The notes: generated from the letters alone by a model not told the origin. DNA of 64,000 nt from Bacillota bacterium (GCA_023443625.1 JAEZTQ010000017.1:1-64000), one strand, 5' to 3'. Counted from the stretch's first letter, positions 1 through 9,581 are shown. Numbers and translations are program-made.

Positions 1-36
1 CGACAATTAATATCATAAAGAAAAACTATGTGATTG

Positions 37-71
37 GGAAGTAGGGATTTATCCTCTGCTTCCTTTTTTTT
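37..71 (+). terminator. Rho-independent terminator of a gene left of the window
   Basis: GGAAG (37-41) pairs with CTTCC (59-63), an inner AGGGAT/ATCCT pairing extends the stem, and eight T residues follow. It probably ends transcription of a plus-strand gene whose coding part lies outside the window. Confidence 0.7.
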
Positions 72-374
72 AGTTTACATAACTAAAAATATCTTATCAT
101 CTTTGCCAACTATAATTTTACACTAACCGGAATATGACTGTTTGAATTAATAGAAAAAATTCTACAATATTAACTTACTATAATGCATGACAATGAAATA
201 ATGCATAATAGTGCATAAATTTTACACCCATTTTGGGAGATTGGTCATATAAAATGCATAAAAAATACAAGATAATATGATTAAATGCAACAATTAGTGA
301 TGACTTAGCCATGGAAATATATAGAATTAAGTTATAGCGTAAGAGCTATAAAAAGATTTGAGGGAGGATTTATT
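72..374 (+). promoter_or_regulatory. Leader region of the first sugar-uptake operon with repeated TGCATRA octamers
   Basis: This AT-rich gap has no credible gene. It holds four near-identical octamers, ATGCATGA at 183 and (A/G)TGCATAA at 201, 211 and 254, which may be binding sites for a regulator of the operon. The ribosome binding site of the next gene is GGGAGG just before the ATG at 375. I could not settle on one clear -35/-10 pair. Confidence 0.35.
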
Positions 375-1778
375 ATGAAATTAAAAAAAGTGGTAGCATT
401 ATTATTAGCAGTTGTTCTTGCATTTTCTTTAATGGCATGTGGGAACAAGAAAGAAAAAGATGATGTAGATGCATCAAAAGAAGTTGATCTTGCTGACTTA
501 AAGGGAACGACAATCACAGTGTATACCCATGGTGGTAACCGTGTTCTCGGTGAAGAGAAAAAGGATAAGGATGGTAATACCTACCGTGATGTAGAAAACA
601 CAGCATACCTAAAGTATCTGGCTGAGAGATTTACGAAAGAGACAGAGATTAAAGTTGAACTTAACGTAATAACAAATGAAGATGAATTAAGACCTTTATT
701 TAATGTAAAGGATGATAGTGTGGATATCTTTACAGCACCTAACTGGAGTCTTGAGGAGTGGTCCACATATGCTGAGCCTTATTGTACTATTGAAGAAGGT
801 AAGGAGCTTTATGGGGAATATGCTTTAGCAATGCCTACCGTAGGTGATAAAATTTACAGTATCATGCCAGGTAGGGCTTATAATCAGGCAGTTGTTTACA
901 ATGAAGAAGTAATTAAGGCTGCAGGCTATGAGGAAATCCCTGCTACCATCGAAGAATTCAATAAAATGTGTGATGCGATTAAAGCCAATGGCGTGACTCC
1001 TATATCCTTACATAGAGTTGAAAATTGGCCTCTTGCAACAGTACAGGATTTTGCAGGATATGTTGCAGGTAACCCTAATGTATTTGCTGAATGCTTAAAG
1101 ACAGAAAATCCTTTTAATACAGATGCACCCTTTGGAAAGACAATTAAGTTATATACCGAGTGGAAAGCCAAAGGATATTTTGAAGCAGAACAATACACAG
1201 ACTTCGGTATTGCTATGGATAGCGTAGCTTATGGTAAGGCTGCAATGATGTTATTTGGATCTTGGGTTGTTCCTCAGATTCAGGGACGTGTTCCCGAAGG
1301 AACAGATCCTTCCATTATTAAATTTGCACCAGCTCCTGACTTTGGTGCGGGTAGATATGTATTAGCAGCTCCCGCTGATAACTGGGCTATTAGTAAGTTC
1401 TCAAAGAATAAAGAAGCTGCCAGAGCATTTATTGAATATGTTTCTGAAGATGCTCAGTTTATTGCTGATAGTGGCTTTATTGCTAATAAGAAGGGAGTTA
1501 CTCCTGTAGTTCCTGCCTTATATTCCGTTATAGATGAAGCGGTAGCAGCAGGCAAATGTACAGTATTATTACAGCCAGCCAATGATGATAATGCAAAAAA
1601 TAATCAGGCTGTCCTTGAAGAGGCTGGATTATATGCTGATTATAAATATGTTGGATTATTATTCGACTCTCTTGATATAACTAAGCCGGATGACTGGTCA
1701 GCGTATGATAAACAAGTTGAGACTCAGAATAAAGCTTATGCAGATTACAAAGCTGAACTTGGATTAGATTGGAAATAG
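375..1778 (+). CDS. ABC sugar-binding lipoprotein (family 1 extracellular solute-binding protein)
   Basis: The 467-residue protein starts with a lipoprotein signal peptide: Lys-rich N-terminus, hydrophobic core and lipobox LMAC at about residue 22, followed by a charged linker. The rest matches family 1 solute-binding proteins in length and in typical segments such as the inter-lobe region with FGSWVVPQI and the C-terminal AARAFIEYVSEDA. It should be anchored outside the membrane and pass an oligosaccharide to the two permeases encoded next. No ATPase gene follows, which is usual for this class because a shared MsmK/UgpC-type ATPase often serves many importers. The substrate is unknown; the downstream GH31 enzyme suggests an alpha-linked glucoside or xyloside. 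GGGAGG precedes the ATG. Confidence 0.9.
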   Translation: MKLKKVVALLLAVVLAFSLMACGNKKEKDDVDASKEVDLADLKGTTITVYTHGGNRVLGEEKKDKDGNTYRDVENTAYLKYLAERFTKETEIKVELNVITNEDELRPLFNVKDDSVDIFTAPNWSLEEWSTYAEPYCTIEEGKELYGEYALAMPTVGDKIYSIMPGRAYNQAVVYNEEVIKAAGYEEIPATIEEFNKMCDAIKANGVTPISLHRVENWPLATVQDFAGYVAGNPNVFAECLKTENPFNTDAPFGKTIKLYTEWKAKGYFEAEQYTDFGIAMDSVAYGKAAMMLFGSWVVPQIQGRVPEGTDPSIIKFAPAPDFGAGRYVLAAPADNWAISKFSKNKEAARAFIEYVSEDAQFIADSGFIANKKGVTPVVPALYSVIDEAVAAGKCTVLLQPANDDNAKNNQAVLEEAGLYADYKYVGLLFDSLDITKPDDWSAYDKQVETQNKAYADYKAELGLDWK

Positions 1779-1798
1779 AACTTCGCCCATAACTAAAA

Positions 1799-2002
1799 AG
1801 GACTGTTGTAAAAGGGTATAATACTAGAATATAGCCTCTGTCTTATGAGATTTTCCTGTGAGAAGATGTTTGTCTTCATACTGCACCGGCATCCGTAGTG
1901 TCTATGGAAGGAACGGGCAGCTATGATTGGTGCATATAGGCAGAAAAATCTCAAGATAGAGGCTATCTTGAAATAATTTTATGTCCTATCTTATAACAGC
2001 CT
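1799..2002. repeat. MITE-like palindromic repeat element (long copy)
   Basis: The gap between lipoprotein and permease genes is filled by a non-coding element of about 200 bp with imperfect terminal inverted repeats. The left arm at 1831-1858 begins ATAGCCTCTGTCTTATGAGA. The right arm at 1941-1966 is close to its reverse complement. Outer flanks (GGACTGTTGTAA near 1799 and TTATAACAGCC near 1991) are also inverted. Shorter relatives are at 8528-8580 and 38090-38135. It has no coding capacity, so a non-autonomous element or structured intergenic repeat is likely. It sits inside what should be one operon. Confidence 0.6.
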
Positions 2003-2102
2003 TATATAGAGAACAGGTTAATAATCAAAAAACAAATACCTATGGTTTTTCATATGAACAATTGTGGCAGAAGGATTGAAATGTGATGAGAGAAGGGAAG
2101 CT

Positions 2103-2966
2103 ATGATAAAAACCAGAAGCAGTAAGATTATTATTATTTCATTTTTAATATTGCCTATTATTCATTTGTTGGTATTTTCCTACATTCCGATTCTTAGTAA
2201 TATATATTTGAGTTTTACTAATTATAAGGGTATTGGAGTACCTCAATTTATAGGCTTAAGAAACTATAAGAGGTTATTAACAGATCCGCAATACATAATG
2301 TTATTTAAGAATTGCCTGTGGTATATGTTGGTAGCAATACCCCAGCTTATTTTTGCCTTCGCTTTGGCTGTATTTGTTAATGGTAAATTTCGTGGACTAA
2401 ATCTTTTTAAAAGTATACTTATTATTCCATATCTATTAAATGGTGTTATTGTTTCAACAATTTTTATAATTTTCTTTAATAATTCAGGTACTTTAAATTT
2501 AATTCTAGATGCTATTGGTCTTGATAATTTAAGACAGCCATGGCTACAGAAACTAAGTGTCGTAAATCCCGCCATTGCATCCATCAGTATATGGAGATAT
2601 TATGGATGTAATTTTATTATGTTCTTTGGAGGCTTGCAGACAATTCCCAGTGAGTTATATGAAGCGGCAGCAGTTGATGGCTGTACCAAATGGCAAGAGA
2701 TACGATATATATCTATTCCTTCGATAAAAAAAGTATTATTTATTAATATATTATTAAGTATCTCAGGGTCTATTCAGGTCTATGAGATTCCTTATATTAT
2801 GCTTAATGGTTCAAATGGAACGGTTACTCCAGTAATTCAGATTCAGCAGAGCGCATTTTCTGATAACAGAATGGGCTTTGCGGCAGCACTTTCTGTAATG
2901 GTATTTGTTATTGTTGTCATAGCCGTAGGATTACAAAGCTTACTCAATAAGAAGGGAGATGATTAA
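2103..2966 (+). CDS. ABC sugar transporter permease (MalF/UgpA type)
   Basis: This 287-residue integral membrane protein has about six hydrophobic segments and the binding-protein-dependent permease loop, seen as YEAAAVDGCTKWQEIRYISIPSI, here split as EAAAVDG then the IP motif, which contacts the ATPase. It is the first of the two permeases of the importer served by the lipoprotein at 375. I chose the ATG at 2103 because AGAAGGGAAG precedes it. An in-frame GTG at 2064 would add 13 residues that are charged and lack a good binding site. It probably overlaps in translation with the next permease. Confidence 0.88.
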   Translation: MIKTRSSKIIIISFLILPIIHLLVFSYIPILSNIYLSFTNYKGIGVPQFIGLRNYKRLLTDPQYIMLFKNCLWYMLVAIPQLIFAFALAVFVNGKFRGLNLFKSILIIPYLLNGVIVSTIFIIFFNNSGTLNLILDAIGLDNLRQPWLQKLSVVNPAIASISIWRYYGCNFIMFFGGLQTIPSELYEAAAVDGCTKWQEIRYISIPSIKKVLFINILLSISGSIQVYEIPYIMLNGSNGTVTPVIQIQQSAFSDNRMGFAAALSVMVFVIVVIAVGLQSLLNKKGDD

Positions 2967-2967
2967 T

Positions 2968-3795
2968 ATGATTCGTGAAAGCAATTTATATAAAATTATG
3001 CGCTATATATTTTTAATTGCTGCCTGCGCTTTTGTCATCATACCCATTATCCCTTTGGTGTATATGGCCTTTAAGACCGGTGCAGAATATGCCTCTACCA
3101 ATGTATTGGTACCACCCAAGAACTGGTTTAACACCTATAATTTCAAGTATGCAATTAGGGTTGGTAATTTAGGTAAAGCCTTATTTTATACAGCAATCAT
3201 TCTTGGGATATCCCTAACTATTCAAATCATATTTACATCAATGGTGTCCTATGTACTAAACCGTTTTGAATTTGTGGGAAAAAAGATTATTATGGCACTG
3301 TTTACCTTAACGATGTTTATTCCAGTGGTAACAACACAAACGGTAGTATTTCAAATAATATATAAGATGGGACTGGTAAATCGTTTGCCCAGTGTAATTC
3401 TTCTGTATTCCGGTGTTGGTATTGTAGGCATTTATATTATGCTGAATTTATTATCTTCTATATCGAAAGATTTGGATGAATCAGCCCTAATTGATGGAGC
3501 AGGATACCTTACTATATTTAGAAAAATAGTATTTCCCCTGTTAAAACCTGCATGTACAACACTTCTCATATTAAACGGTATTGGATATTACAACGATTTT
3601 TATCTTCCTAATTTATACCTACAGAAGGATGTACAAACCTTTACCGTTGCCCTATATGATTTCTTTGGTAATGCAGCTACTCCATTTGAGATAGTTTCGG
3701 CAGCAATACTCCTTGGAATAATACCAATTGGTATTGTTTATTTACTTCTTCAAAAATACATTTTCTATGGCTTGGCAGGTGCTATTAAATCATGA
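2968..3795 (+). CDS. ABC sugar transporter permease (MalG/UgpE type)
   Basis: The 275-residue membrane protein has six predicted spans and the EAA loop with DESALIDGAGYLTIFRKIVF (about residues 170-190), the usual site of ATPase contact. It forms the heterodimeric channel with the preceding permease. ATG 2968 is preferred over ATG 2959 because the GAAGGGAG ribosome binding site abuts 2959 directly but is well spaced for 2968. Its stop overlaps the start of the next gene (ATGA), so translation is probably coupled. Confidence 0.87.
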   Translation: MIRESNLYKIMRYIFLIAACAFVIIPIIPLVYMAFKTGAEYASTNVLVPPKNWFNTYNFKYAIRVGNLGKALFYTAIILGISLTIQIIFTSMVSYVLNRFEFVGKKIIMALFTLTMFIPVVTTQTVVFQIIYKMGLVNRLPSVILLYSGVGIVGIYIMLNLLSSISKDLDESALIDGAGYLTIFRKIVFPLLKPACTTLLILNGIGYYNDFYLPNLYLQKDVQTFTVALYDFFGNAATPFEIVSAAILLGIIPIGIVYLLLQKYIFYGLAGAIKS

Positions 3796-4436
3796 TCAGA
3801 GATAGCATTTTCTATAAGGTACTATCCGCAATTCATATCGTGTTCTTTACCAGTATTCTTAGCTTTGGATTGATTTATTTGTCCTTTGGGATACTTGTGA
3901 TACCCTCTTTGGCTGCCACGTTTTTCATTGGCAGGGATTATCTATACAAGAAATATGACATCACGGATAGTATCATAAAAGTTTACTTTGGATATTTTAA
4001 AAAATCCTTGAAGCTGATGAAGTTTATTCCTGTTTATCTTATCTTCCTTATTAATATTGGTGGGATGTTAGTCGCAGGAAAGTCGGAGAATATGATTTAT
4101 AGTATAGTATGCTTGTCTTTTTCAGCTTTTTTATTAACTTTTGTATTATATATTGCAGGCTATTATACCTTTATTGGGAAAGAGATTAATTTAGTAGAAG
4201 TATTATTTATTATGTTTTTAAAACCGTATTTATTGATACCTGTATTTATTATAATGATTTTATGTATATTCTTTTTCTCCTTAGTATTTATGGCGGTATC
4301 TTTAATAGTAGGTGGCTTTTTCCTTTTTGTATTGGAAGTAATAATTTTTATACAAGTTCTTTTCTATAAGAAGGCCTGTGACAAGTTGGGCGAGGAGGAA
4401 TATGCCTTCTTAATCACTGGAAAAAATAAAAAATAA
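3792..4436 (+). CDS. YesL-like (DUF624) membrane protein
   Basis: The 214-residue protein is hydrophobic throughout with about five membrane spans. It has the layout of the YesL/DUF624 family, which is commonly encoded beside sugar ABC transporters and YesM/YesN regulators in Firmicutes. Its function is not known. Its start overlaps the stop of the permease gene (ATGA), so it is the last gene of the uptake operon, and a terminator follows at 4458. The family call rests on membrane topology and context more than on a decisive motif. Confidence 0.65.
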   Translation: MIRDSIFYKVLSAIHIVFFTSILSFGLIYLSFGILVIPSLAATFFIGRDYLYKKYDITDSIIKVYFGYFKKSLKLMKFIPVYLIFLINIGGMLVAGKSENMIYSIVCLSFSAFLLTFVLYIAGYYTFIGKEINLVEVLFIMFLKPYLLIPVFIIMILCIFFFSLVFMAVSLIVGGFFLFVLEVIIFIQVLFYKKACDKLGEEEYAFLITGKNKK

Positions 4437-4457
4437 ATTAATTTGTGAATTAAAACA

Positions 4458-4507
4458 GGAGCTGTTTAAAACCAATTGATTAGTGGTAAGAAACAGCTCC
4501 CTTTATG
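4458..4507 (+). terminator. Rho-independent terminator after the first uptake operon
   Basis: GGAGCTGTTT (4458-4467) pairs perfectly with AAACAGCTCC (4491-4500), followed by CTTT. The rest of the gap up to 4677 shows no gene. Confidence 0.75.
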
Positions 4508-4677
4508 AATTATTTGAGAATTAAAGAAATCAAGGTTCTGTTAACCTTCTACAAGCTGTAGGGCCAGGTCAAAGGAATTATATACACTAATCATATTAAT
4601 TTGTTAATTATATACAAATAGTTGTGAAAACATGAGTTAAAATTATACAAATAATACAAAATTATACATTAGTCATA

Positions 4678-4706
4678 TTGTAATTTGAAATATTATTGAC
4701 TATAAT
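4678..4706 (+). promoter_or_regulatory. Promoter of the chemoreceptor gene
   Basis: TTGTAA at 4678-4683 and a perfect TATAAT at 4701-4706 are separated by 17 bp, a good housekeeping sigma-factor promoter about 45 bp before the start codon. Confidence 0.65.
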
Positions 4707-4750
4707 AGCAGTAGCAATAACAAATGAAGAGGTATAAGGAGAGCGCAGCG

Positions 4751-6226
4751 ATGAATAAAGGAATTTATAATTTTAAAAAGGCGGATTTATTATGTACATG
4801 TATTATCATAGCAGCTTGTTTTTTTACAGGGGTTTTTAATTTTACTAGTAGAGATCTTACAGGAGCCATAAATCTAACCATACCCTTATTAATCGTTGTA
4901 ATAATTGCAATAGGATTATTATTCATACCAATTGATAGCAGGATCAAAGGATTCATTTATAGTGTAATTATTTTTGCAGCAGCAGTATTTTCCTTGCTTC
5001 AGGATTCTAGCTTACAAGGATCACATTATACCATTGCGGCTTCCATAGTAGTATTATGTCTTTATTATTCGCCTAAGCTGATTATTGCTTATGCTGTTAT
5101 AGTGAATGCTGTTTTTATTGGTTTTTATTGTGTTGACATTACTATATTGTTTGACAGGGAAATGCCCATAAATCATTTTCTATCTATCTTAATAATGATG
5201 AATTCTATATTTAGCGTCCTGTTCTTTTGCAATAGATGGGGTATCGATATCATTAAAAAAGCATCAGCGAAGGAAGAGGAGGTTAAAGATCTTTTGTCTG
5301 AACTTAAGCTTACCTTTGAAAAAGTAGAACAATCCTCTCTAGTCTTAAATAAGAATGTGGGAACCCTTGATCTTAATTTGGATTCTATTGTTGGGTCTAG
5401 CATAGATACCACAAGAACTATGAATGAAATTGCCAAAGGAACGGAGCAACAAGCAAAAAGCATCAGTGATATTAATACAAATATGAACGAAGTAATGAAA
5501 GACGTTAGTCATTCTAGGGAGATATCCGATAAATTAGCAGAGAACTCAAGTATGATATCAGAGAGAGTATCAAGAAGTTCAGAGAAAATCAATTCTATGT
5601 CAGCACAGATGCAGACAATTAACCAGGCTGTCAGTGCAGCACTAGCAACTGTCAATGAGCTGCAGTCCAATATCGGGGATATTAATAAATTTCTGGAAGG
5701 AATCACACAAATATCTGAGCAGACCAATTTGTTATCATTAAATGCAGCCATTGAATCGGCAAAAGCCGGGGAACAAGGAAGAGGGTTTGCTGTTGTAGCA
5801 GGAGAGGTGGGGAAACTTGCAGTACAAAGTAATCAGACTGTTAAAAGCATTAAGGAAATTACAGAAGTAATATCAATGAATTCTATGGCTGCAGTGAATA
5901 AAGTGAGCCAGGGGGAACAAGCTGTCATTGATGGAAAAAGTGTACTAAAAGAGGTTGGTGACTATTTTAAGGATGTTGAAAGCACAATTAGAGAAACCTT
6001 TGTATTATTAGACACAGAATATCAGATGATTAATAAGATTATGGGTAAGTTTATGGAGGTACAGGAGAGAATAGAGAATATTGCAAGTATTTCCGAAGAA
6101 CATTCTGCATCCAATGAGGAGATTCTTGCCACCCTGGAGAATGAGAATAGTGGTATTATTGCAATCAAGGATTCCGTAGTTGAGATAAAAGAAATGACAT
6201 CTGTACTCAATGAGATGCTGCACTAG
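4751..6226 (+). CDS. Methyl-accepting chemotaxis protein, membrane-embedded sensor type
   Basis: The 491-residue protein has about six closely spaced transmembrane segments in residues 15-165, with no large extracellular domain, then a long coiled-coil cytoplasmic signalling domain. The tip is recognisable as [20 protein letters not shown] with [13 protein letters not shown] next to it, the CheA/CheW contact hairpin. It should signal to the flagellar motor; ligand sensing would have to be within the membrane or cytoplasm. ATG 4751 is chosen because AAGGAGAG lies seven bases upstream, whereas ATG 4724 lacks a binding site. Its position between a sugar importer and a glycosidase suggests taxis linked to carbohydrate use, which is an inference. 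Confidence 0.9.
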   Translation: MNKGIYNFKKADLLCTCIIIAACFFTGVFNFTSRDLTGAINLTIPLLIVVIIAIGLLFIPIDSRIKGFIYSVIIFAAAVFSLLQDSSLQGSHYTIAASIVVLCLYYSPKLIIAYAVIVNAVFIGFYCVDITILFDREMPINHFLSILIMMNSIFSVLFFCNRWGIDIIKKASAKEEEVKDLLSELKLTFEKVEQSSLVLNKNVGTLDLNLDSIVGSSIDTTRTMNEIAKGTEQQAKSISDINTNMNEVMKDVSHSREISDKLAENSSMISERVSRSSEKINSMSAQMQTINQAVSAALATVNELQSNIGDINKFLEGITQISEQTNLLSLNAAIESAKAGEQGRGFAVVAGEVGKLAVQSNQTVKSIKEITEVISMNSMAAVNKVSQGEQAVIDGKSVLKEVGDYFKDVESTIRETFVLLDTEYQMINKIMGKFMEVQERIENIASISEEHSASNEEILATLENENSGIIAIKDSVVEIKEMTSVLNEMLH

Positions 6227-6268
6227 ATAAGAGGCGAGCCATCTAGACAAAATAAATATTAGGATAGA

Positions 6269-6320
6269 TGCACCTTTAAGTAGTAGAGAAAAAATCTAGT
6301 GTGAAAAGGTGCACTTTTCA
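6269..6320 (+). terminator. Rho-independent terminator after the chemoreceptor gene
   Basis: TGCACCTTT (6269-6277) pairs with AAAGGTGCA (6305-6313), followed by CTTTT. Confidence 0.65.
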
Positions 6321-6403
6321 TATCCTTCCTAATAGAAATTGATTATATTATAATTTAATACCTAAAAAATATAATTAAATACCAAGAAAATTTTGAAGTA
6401 AAA

Positions 6404-6412
6404 TGCTATAAT
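6404..6412 (+). promoter_or_regulatory. Extended -10 promoter of the GH31 gene
   Basis: TGC followed by TATAAT (6404-6412) is an extended -10 element 30 bp before the ATG. No good -35 is visible. GGGAGG at 6431 is the ribosome binding site. Confidence 0.5.
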
Positions 6413-6441
6413 TTTTGTAGGAACATTCATGGGAGGTAAAG

Positions 6442-8505
6442 ATGAAATACGAAATTAGGGGTAACCGATTAGTTTGTTGGAATGGAGAAGAGACCATATG
6501 GATTGAGCCCTGGGGGGAGTCATCCTTAAGAATAAGGGTAAACAGGGAAGCTGCAATGGATAGGAATGACTGGGCTTTGACGGAGGAAGTGAAGTCATTA
6601 TCAGCAGTAATTAAGCTGGAAGAGATAGAGGTACTAGAGCCTTGGTATCGCAGAGAACCAGAGGGACATGTTCAGAAGTTTAAAGTAGCAAGTATAACCA
6701 ACGGAAATATTACAGCTAGAGTAAATCATGAGGGCTGGTTATCTTTTGAAAATGAGAAAGGGGAGCTTTTGACTCAGGAATACTGGAGAAATCGTGACAG
6801 AATAGACCGTTATTGTGTTCCGCTGCGAGTGGGAGCAAGGGAACTTAAACCCATAGCTGGAACTACAGACTATAAATTGACTGCTCGCTTTGAAGCTTAT
6901 GAGGATGAGAAAATATTTGGTATGGGTCAATATCAGGAGGGGAACTTAGATAAGAAGGGGGCTCTTCTTGAATTGGCTCATAGAAATTCACAGGCCAGTG
7001 TGCCCTTTATGATATCCAACAGGGGATATGGCTTCTTGTGGAATAACCCTGCAATTGGAACTGCCAGTTTTGGTACCAATAAGACCGAGTGGGTAGCAGA
7101 GAGCACTAAGAAATTGGACTATTGGATTACAGCGGGTGATTCTCCTGCCCAGATTTTAGAGCAATATGCTGGTGTAACGGGAAGAACCCCTATGATGCCC
7201 GAATATGGCCTTGGCTTTTGGCAGTGTAAGCTTCGCTACCGTAATCAGGAGGAACTCCTTACAGTAGCTCGTGAGCACAAAAAGAGAGGTCTTCCTATGG
7301 ATGTTATTGTAATTGACTTCTTCCACTGGACAAAGCAGGGAGATTTTATGTTTGACCCCATTGATTGGCCGGACCCGGAAGCAATGATAGCAGAGCTAAA
7401 AGATCTGGGAATTGAACTGATGGTATCCGTATGGCCCACCATAGATGCGACTTCAATCAACAGGGAGGAGATGGCATCAGAGGGTATGCTGGTAAAATGC
7501 GACAGGGGTATGGGTATTCATATGAACTGGATGGGTGAAACAGCCTTCTTTGATGCAACCCATCCCGGAGCAAGAGAATTTGTCTGGAAACGTTGTAAAG
7601 AGAACTATTTTAATAAAGGAGTAAAAATATTTTGGTTAGATGAAGCAGAACCAGAATTTGGTCCCTATGATTTTGATATCTACCGTTATTATCAGGGACC
7701 TGCTCTTTCTTGTAGTAATATATATCCTGCCATGTATGCTAAGGCCTTCTTTGATGGTATGAAAGAGGAAGGAATGGAGAATATCGTGAATCTGGTACGC
7801 TGCGTATGGGCGGGAAGCCAGCGATATGGTGCTCTTGCTTGGTCAGGTGATATTCACTCATCCTTTCGTAGTTTAAGGGAGCAGTTACAGGCGGGTCTTA
7901 ATGTAGGTATGGCAGGTATTCCTTGGTGGACTACAGATATTGGAGGTTTTCTGGGAGGAGATATAAGCGATGAGAAATTTCATGAACTACTCATCCGCTG
8001 GTTTGAGTGGGGTGTTTTCTGCCCCGTTACAAGATTACATGGAGAACGACCTCCCTTTTATCCCGTGGAAGAGGAATTTCATAATGGAGTGCGCCAATTT
8101 TCTTCAGGACAGGATAATGAGGTATGGAGTTTTGGAGAAGATAATTACAAGATATTATCCCGTTACCTGTTTTTAAGAGAACGACTACGTCCATATACCA
8201 GAAAGCTCATGGAAGAAGCTCATGAGAAGGGCGCACCGGTAATGAGAACCATGTTCTACGAGTTTCCTAAGGATAAAATATGTTGGGATTTAACAGATCA
8301 GTATATGTTCGGTTCCGAAGTTCTTGTTGCCCCAGTTATGGAAGAAAAGGTTCGATCAAGAAATGTATACTTACCAGTAGGAGCGACCTGGGTTAATGCC
8401 TCTACAGGTAAGGAGTATGAAGGCGGACAGACTGTTACTGTGGAAGCTCCCCTTGAGATTATTCCAGTCTTTACGAAGAAAGGCTTTGAGATTAAAATTT
8501 ATTAA
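6442..8505 (+). CDS. Glycoside hydrolase family 31 alpha-glucosidase/alpha-xylosidase
   Basis: The 687-residue protein has the GH31 layout: an N-terminal beta-sandwich (about 1-235), the TIM barrel (about 240-570) and C-terminal beta domains. The catalytic nucleophile is Asp400 in FWLDEAEPE and the acid/base is Asp470 in WSGDIHSSF. The segment GIPWWTTDIGGF is typical of the alpha-xylosidase/alpha-glucosidase branch. There is no signal peptide, so it should act in the cytoplasm on an oligosaccharide taken up by the importer encoded upstream. It is transcribed alone between a terminator and a repeat hairpin. The exact substrate cannot be told from the sequence. Confidence 0.92.
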   Translation: MKYEIRGNRLVCWNGEETIWIEPWGESSLRIRVNREAAMDRNDWALTEEVKSLSAVIKLEEIEVLEPWYRREPEGHVQKFKVASITNGNITARVNHEGWLSFENEKGELLTQEYWRNRDRIDRYCVPLRVGARELKPIAGTTDYKLTARFEAYEDEKIFGMGQYQEGNLDKKGALLELAHRNSQASVPFMISNRGYGFLWNNPAIGTASFGTNKTEWVAESTKKLDYWITAGDSPAQILEQYAGVTGRTPMMPEYGLGFWQCKLRYRNQEELLTVAREHKKRGLPMDVIVIDFFHWTKQGDFMFDPIDWPDPEAMIAELKDLGIELMVSVWPTIDATSINREEMASEGMLVKCDRGMGIHMNWMGETAFFDATHPGAREFVWKRCKENYFNKGVKIFWLDEAEPEFGPYDFDIYRYYQGPALSCSNIYPAMYAKAFFDGMKEEGMENIVNLVRCVWAGSQRYGALAWSGDIHSSFRSLREQLQAGLNVGMAGIPWWTTDIGGFLGGDISDEKFHELLIRWFEWGVFCPVTRLHGERPPFYPVEEEFHNGVRQFSSGQDNEVWSFGEDNYKILSRYLFLRERLRPYTRKLMEEAHEKGAPVMRTMFYEFPKDKICWDLTDQYMFGSEVLVAPVMEEKVRSRNVYLPVGATWVNASTGKEYEGGQTVTVEAPLEIIPVFTKKGFEIKIY

Positions 8506-8527
8506 TTGGATTAAAGCATATGACACT

Positions 8528-8580
8528 ATAGCCTCTATCATGTGAGATTTTCTTCGAAAAACTCACAAGACAGAGGCTAT
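8528..8580. repeat. Short copy of the palindromic repeat; may terminate the GH31 transcript
   Basis: ATAGCCTCTATCATGTGAG (8528-8546) faces its near reverse complement at 8562-8580 around a short loop, giving a long hairpin. It carries the same arms as the element at 1799-2002 but lacks the middle. The remaining gap to 8777 shows no gene. Confidence 0.6.
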
Positions 8581-8777
8581 ATTCAATCATAGATATTTTA
8601 TTCAAAACCACCTTATGATAAGGGGGCAGTGACTATTAGTTGAGAATATTACCTTCGTCCATCTTCTCAAAGTGGACCTGGTTTGGAATGATAGTAATTG
8701 TAATTCAAGGTCGATTTGTACTCGTCTGGGAAAAATGACTTTAAGGTGAAATGGATATGAATAATTATTGTAATATA

Positions 8778-8806
8778 TTGACAAGGTAAATTTAGTAAGT
8801 TATTAT
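8778..8806 (+). promoter_or_regulatory. Strong promoter before the GyrI-like gene and the cluster
   Basis: Consensus TTGACA at 8778-8783 and TATTAT at 8801-8806 are exactly 17 bp apart. This is the only strong promoter visible before the biosynthetic genes, so it may drive both the GyrI-like gene and, by read-through of the hairpin at 9496, the whole cluster. Confidence 0.75.
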
Positions 8807-8833
8807 ATAGAAAACGAGAAAGGAAGGAGTAAA

Positions 8834-9472
8834 ATGGGTAACGAAGTTAAAGTTGACTATAAAAAAGTGTATAAGGATTTGTATTTTCCGAAAAATACAC
8901 CTGCATTAATTGAAATACCTTCAATGAACTTTTTTATGGTAGATGGAAAAGGAAAACCAGCAAGTGAAGAGTATCATAACGCAATGCAAAGCCTTTACAG
9001 TTTCACTTTTTCAATCAAAATGAGTAAAATGACAGGTAATCAACCTTCCGGGTATTTTGAATATGTGGTACCACCGCTGGAAGGGTTATGGAGCTGCGAA
9101 GATGGTCCCTTTATTTTTAGTAAGTCAAATCAATGGATTTGGACATCATTAATCAGACAACCTGAGTTTGTTACACAGGAGGTATTCGAAAAAACTCGTG
9201 AAGAGTTAGGTGTTAAAAAACCTGAGATAGATGTTTCAAAAGTAAGATTTGAAACAATGGAAGAAGGACTCTGTGTGCAGCTGATGCATATAGGACCATA
9301 TGAATTGGAGGAAACCTCCATAGACAAAATATTACAATTTGTTGATGAAAATAATCTAAAAACGGATTTTGAATCAGGAAGGAAACATCATGAGATTTAC
9401 TTATCGGATCCAAGACGTTGCAAACCTGAAAATTTAAAAACAGTAATTCGATATCCGGTAAAAAAAATGTAA
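8834..9472 (+). CDS. GyrI-like small-molecule-binding domain protein
   Basis: The 212-residue soluble protein resembles stand-alone GyrI-like proteins (COG4832 type). It opens with an IEIPSMNFFMVDGKG segment and has the later MHIGPYELEE segment typical of the SHS2-fold effector pocket. Such proteins bind drugs or other hydrophobic ligands. A second GyrI domain is fused to the MerR regulator at the other end of the cluster, so the two may sense or sequester the cluster product. That is an inference. AAGGAAGGAG lies just before the ATG. The gene is followed by the very strong hairpin at 9496-9553. Confidence 0.75.
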   Translation: MGNEVKVDYKKVYKDLYFPKNTPALIEIPSMNFFMVDGKGKPASEEYHNAMQSLYSFTFSIKMSKMTGNQPSGYFEYVVPPLEGLWSCEDGPFIFSKSNQWIWTSLIRQPEFVTQEVFEKTREELGVKKPEIDVSKVRFETMEEGLCVQLMHIGPYELEETSIDKILQFVDENNLKTDFESGRKHHEIYLSDPRRCKPENLKTVIRYPVKKM

Positions 9473-9495
9473 TTGAATAAAACCCATAATTTTAG

Positions 9496-9553
9496 AAGGC
9501 TTATACTACAGCGGGTTGCTAAAGCAACCCACTGTAGTATAAGCCTTTTTTTT
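9496..9553 (+). terminator. Very strong terminator or attenuator before the biosynthetic operon
   Basis: A 24-base arm at 9496-9519 pairs with 9524-9547 around a TAAA loop, with one C/A mismatch, and eight T residues (9546-9553) follow. Only 28 bp separate the T-run from the first biosynthetic start codon. No promoter can fit in that space, so transcription must pass this hairpin. It may therefore work as a regulated attenuator. Confidence 0.9.
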
Positions 9554-9581
9554 GGCTTATATTGTAAAGAAAGGATTAAAA

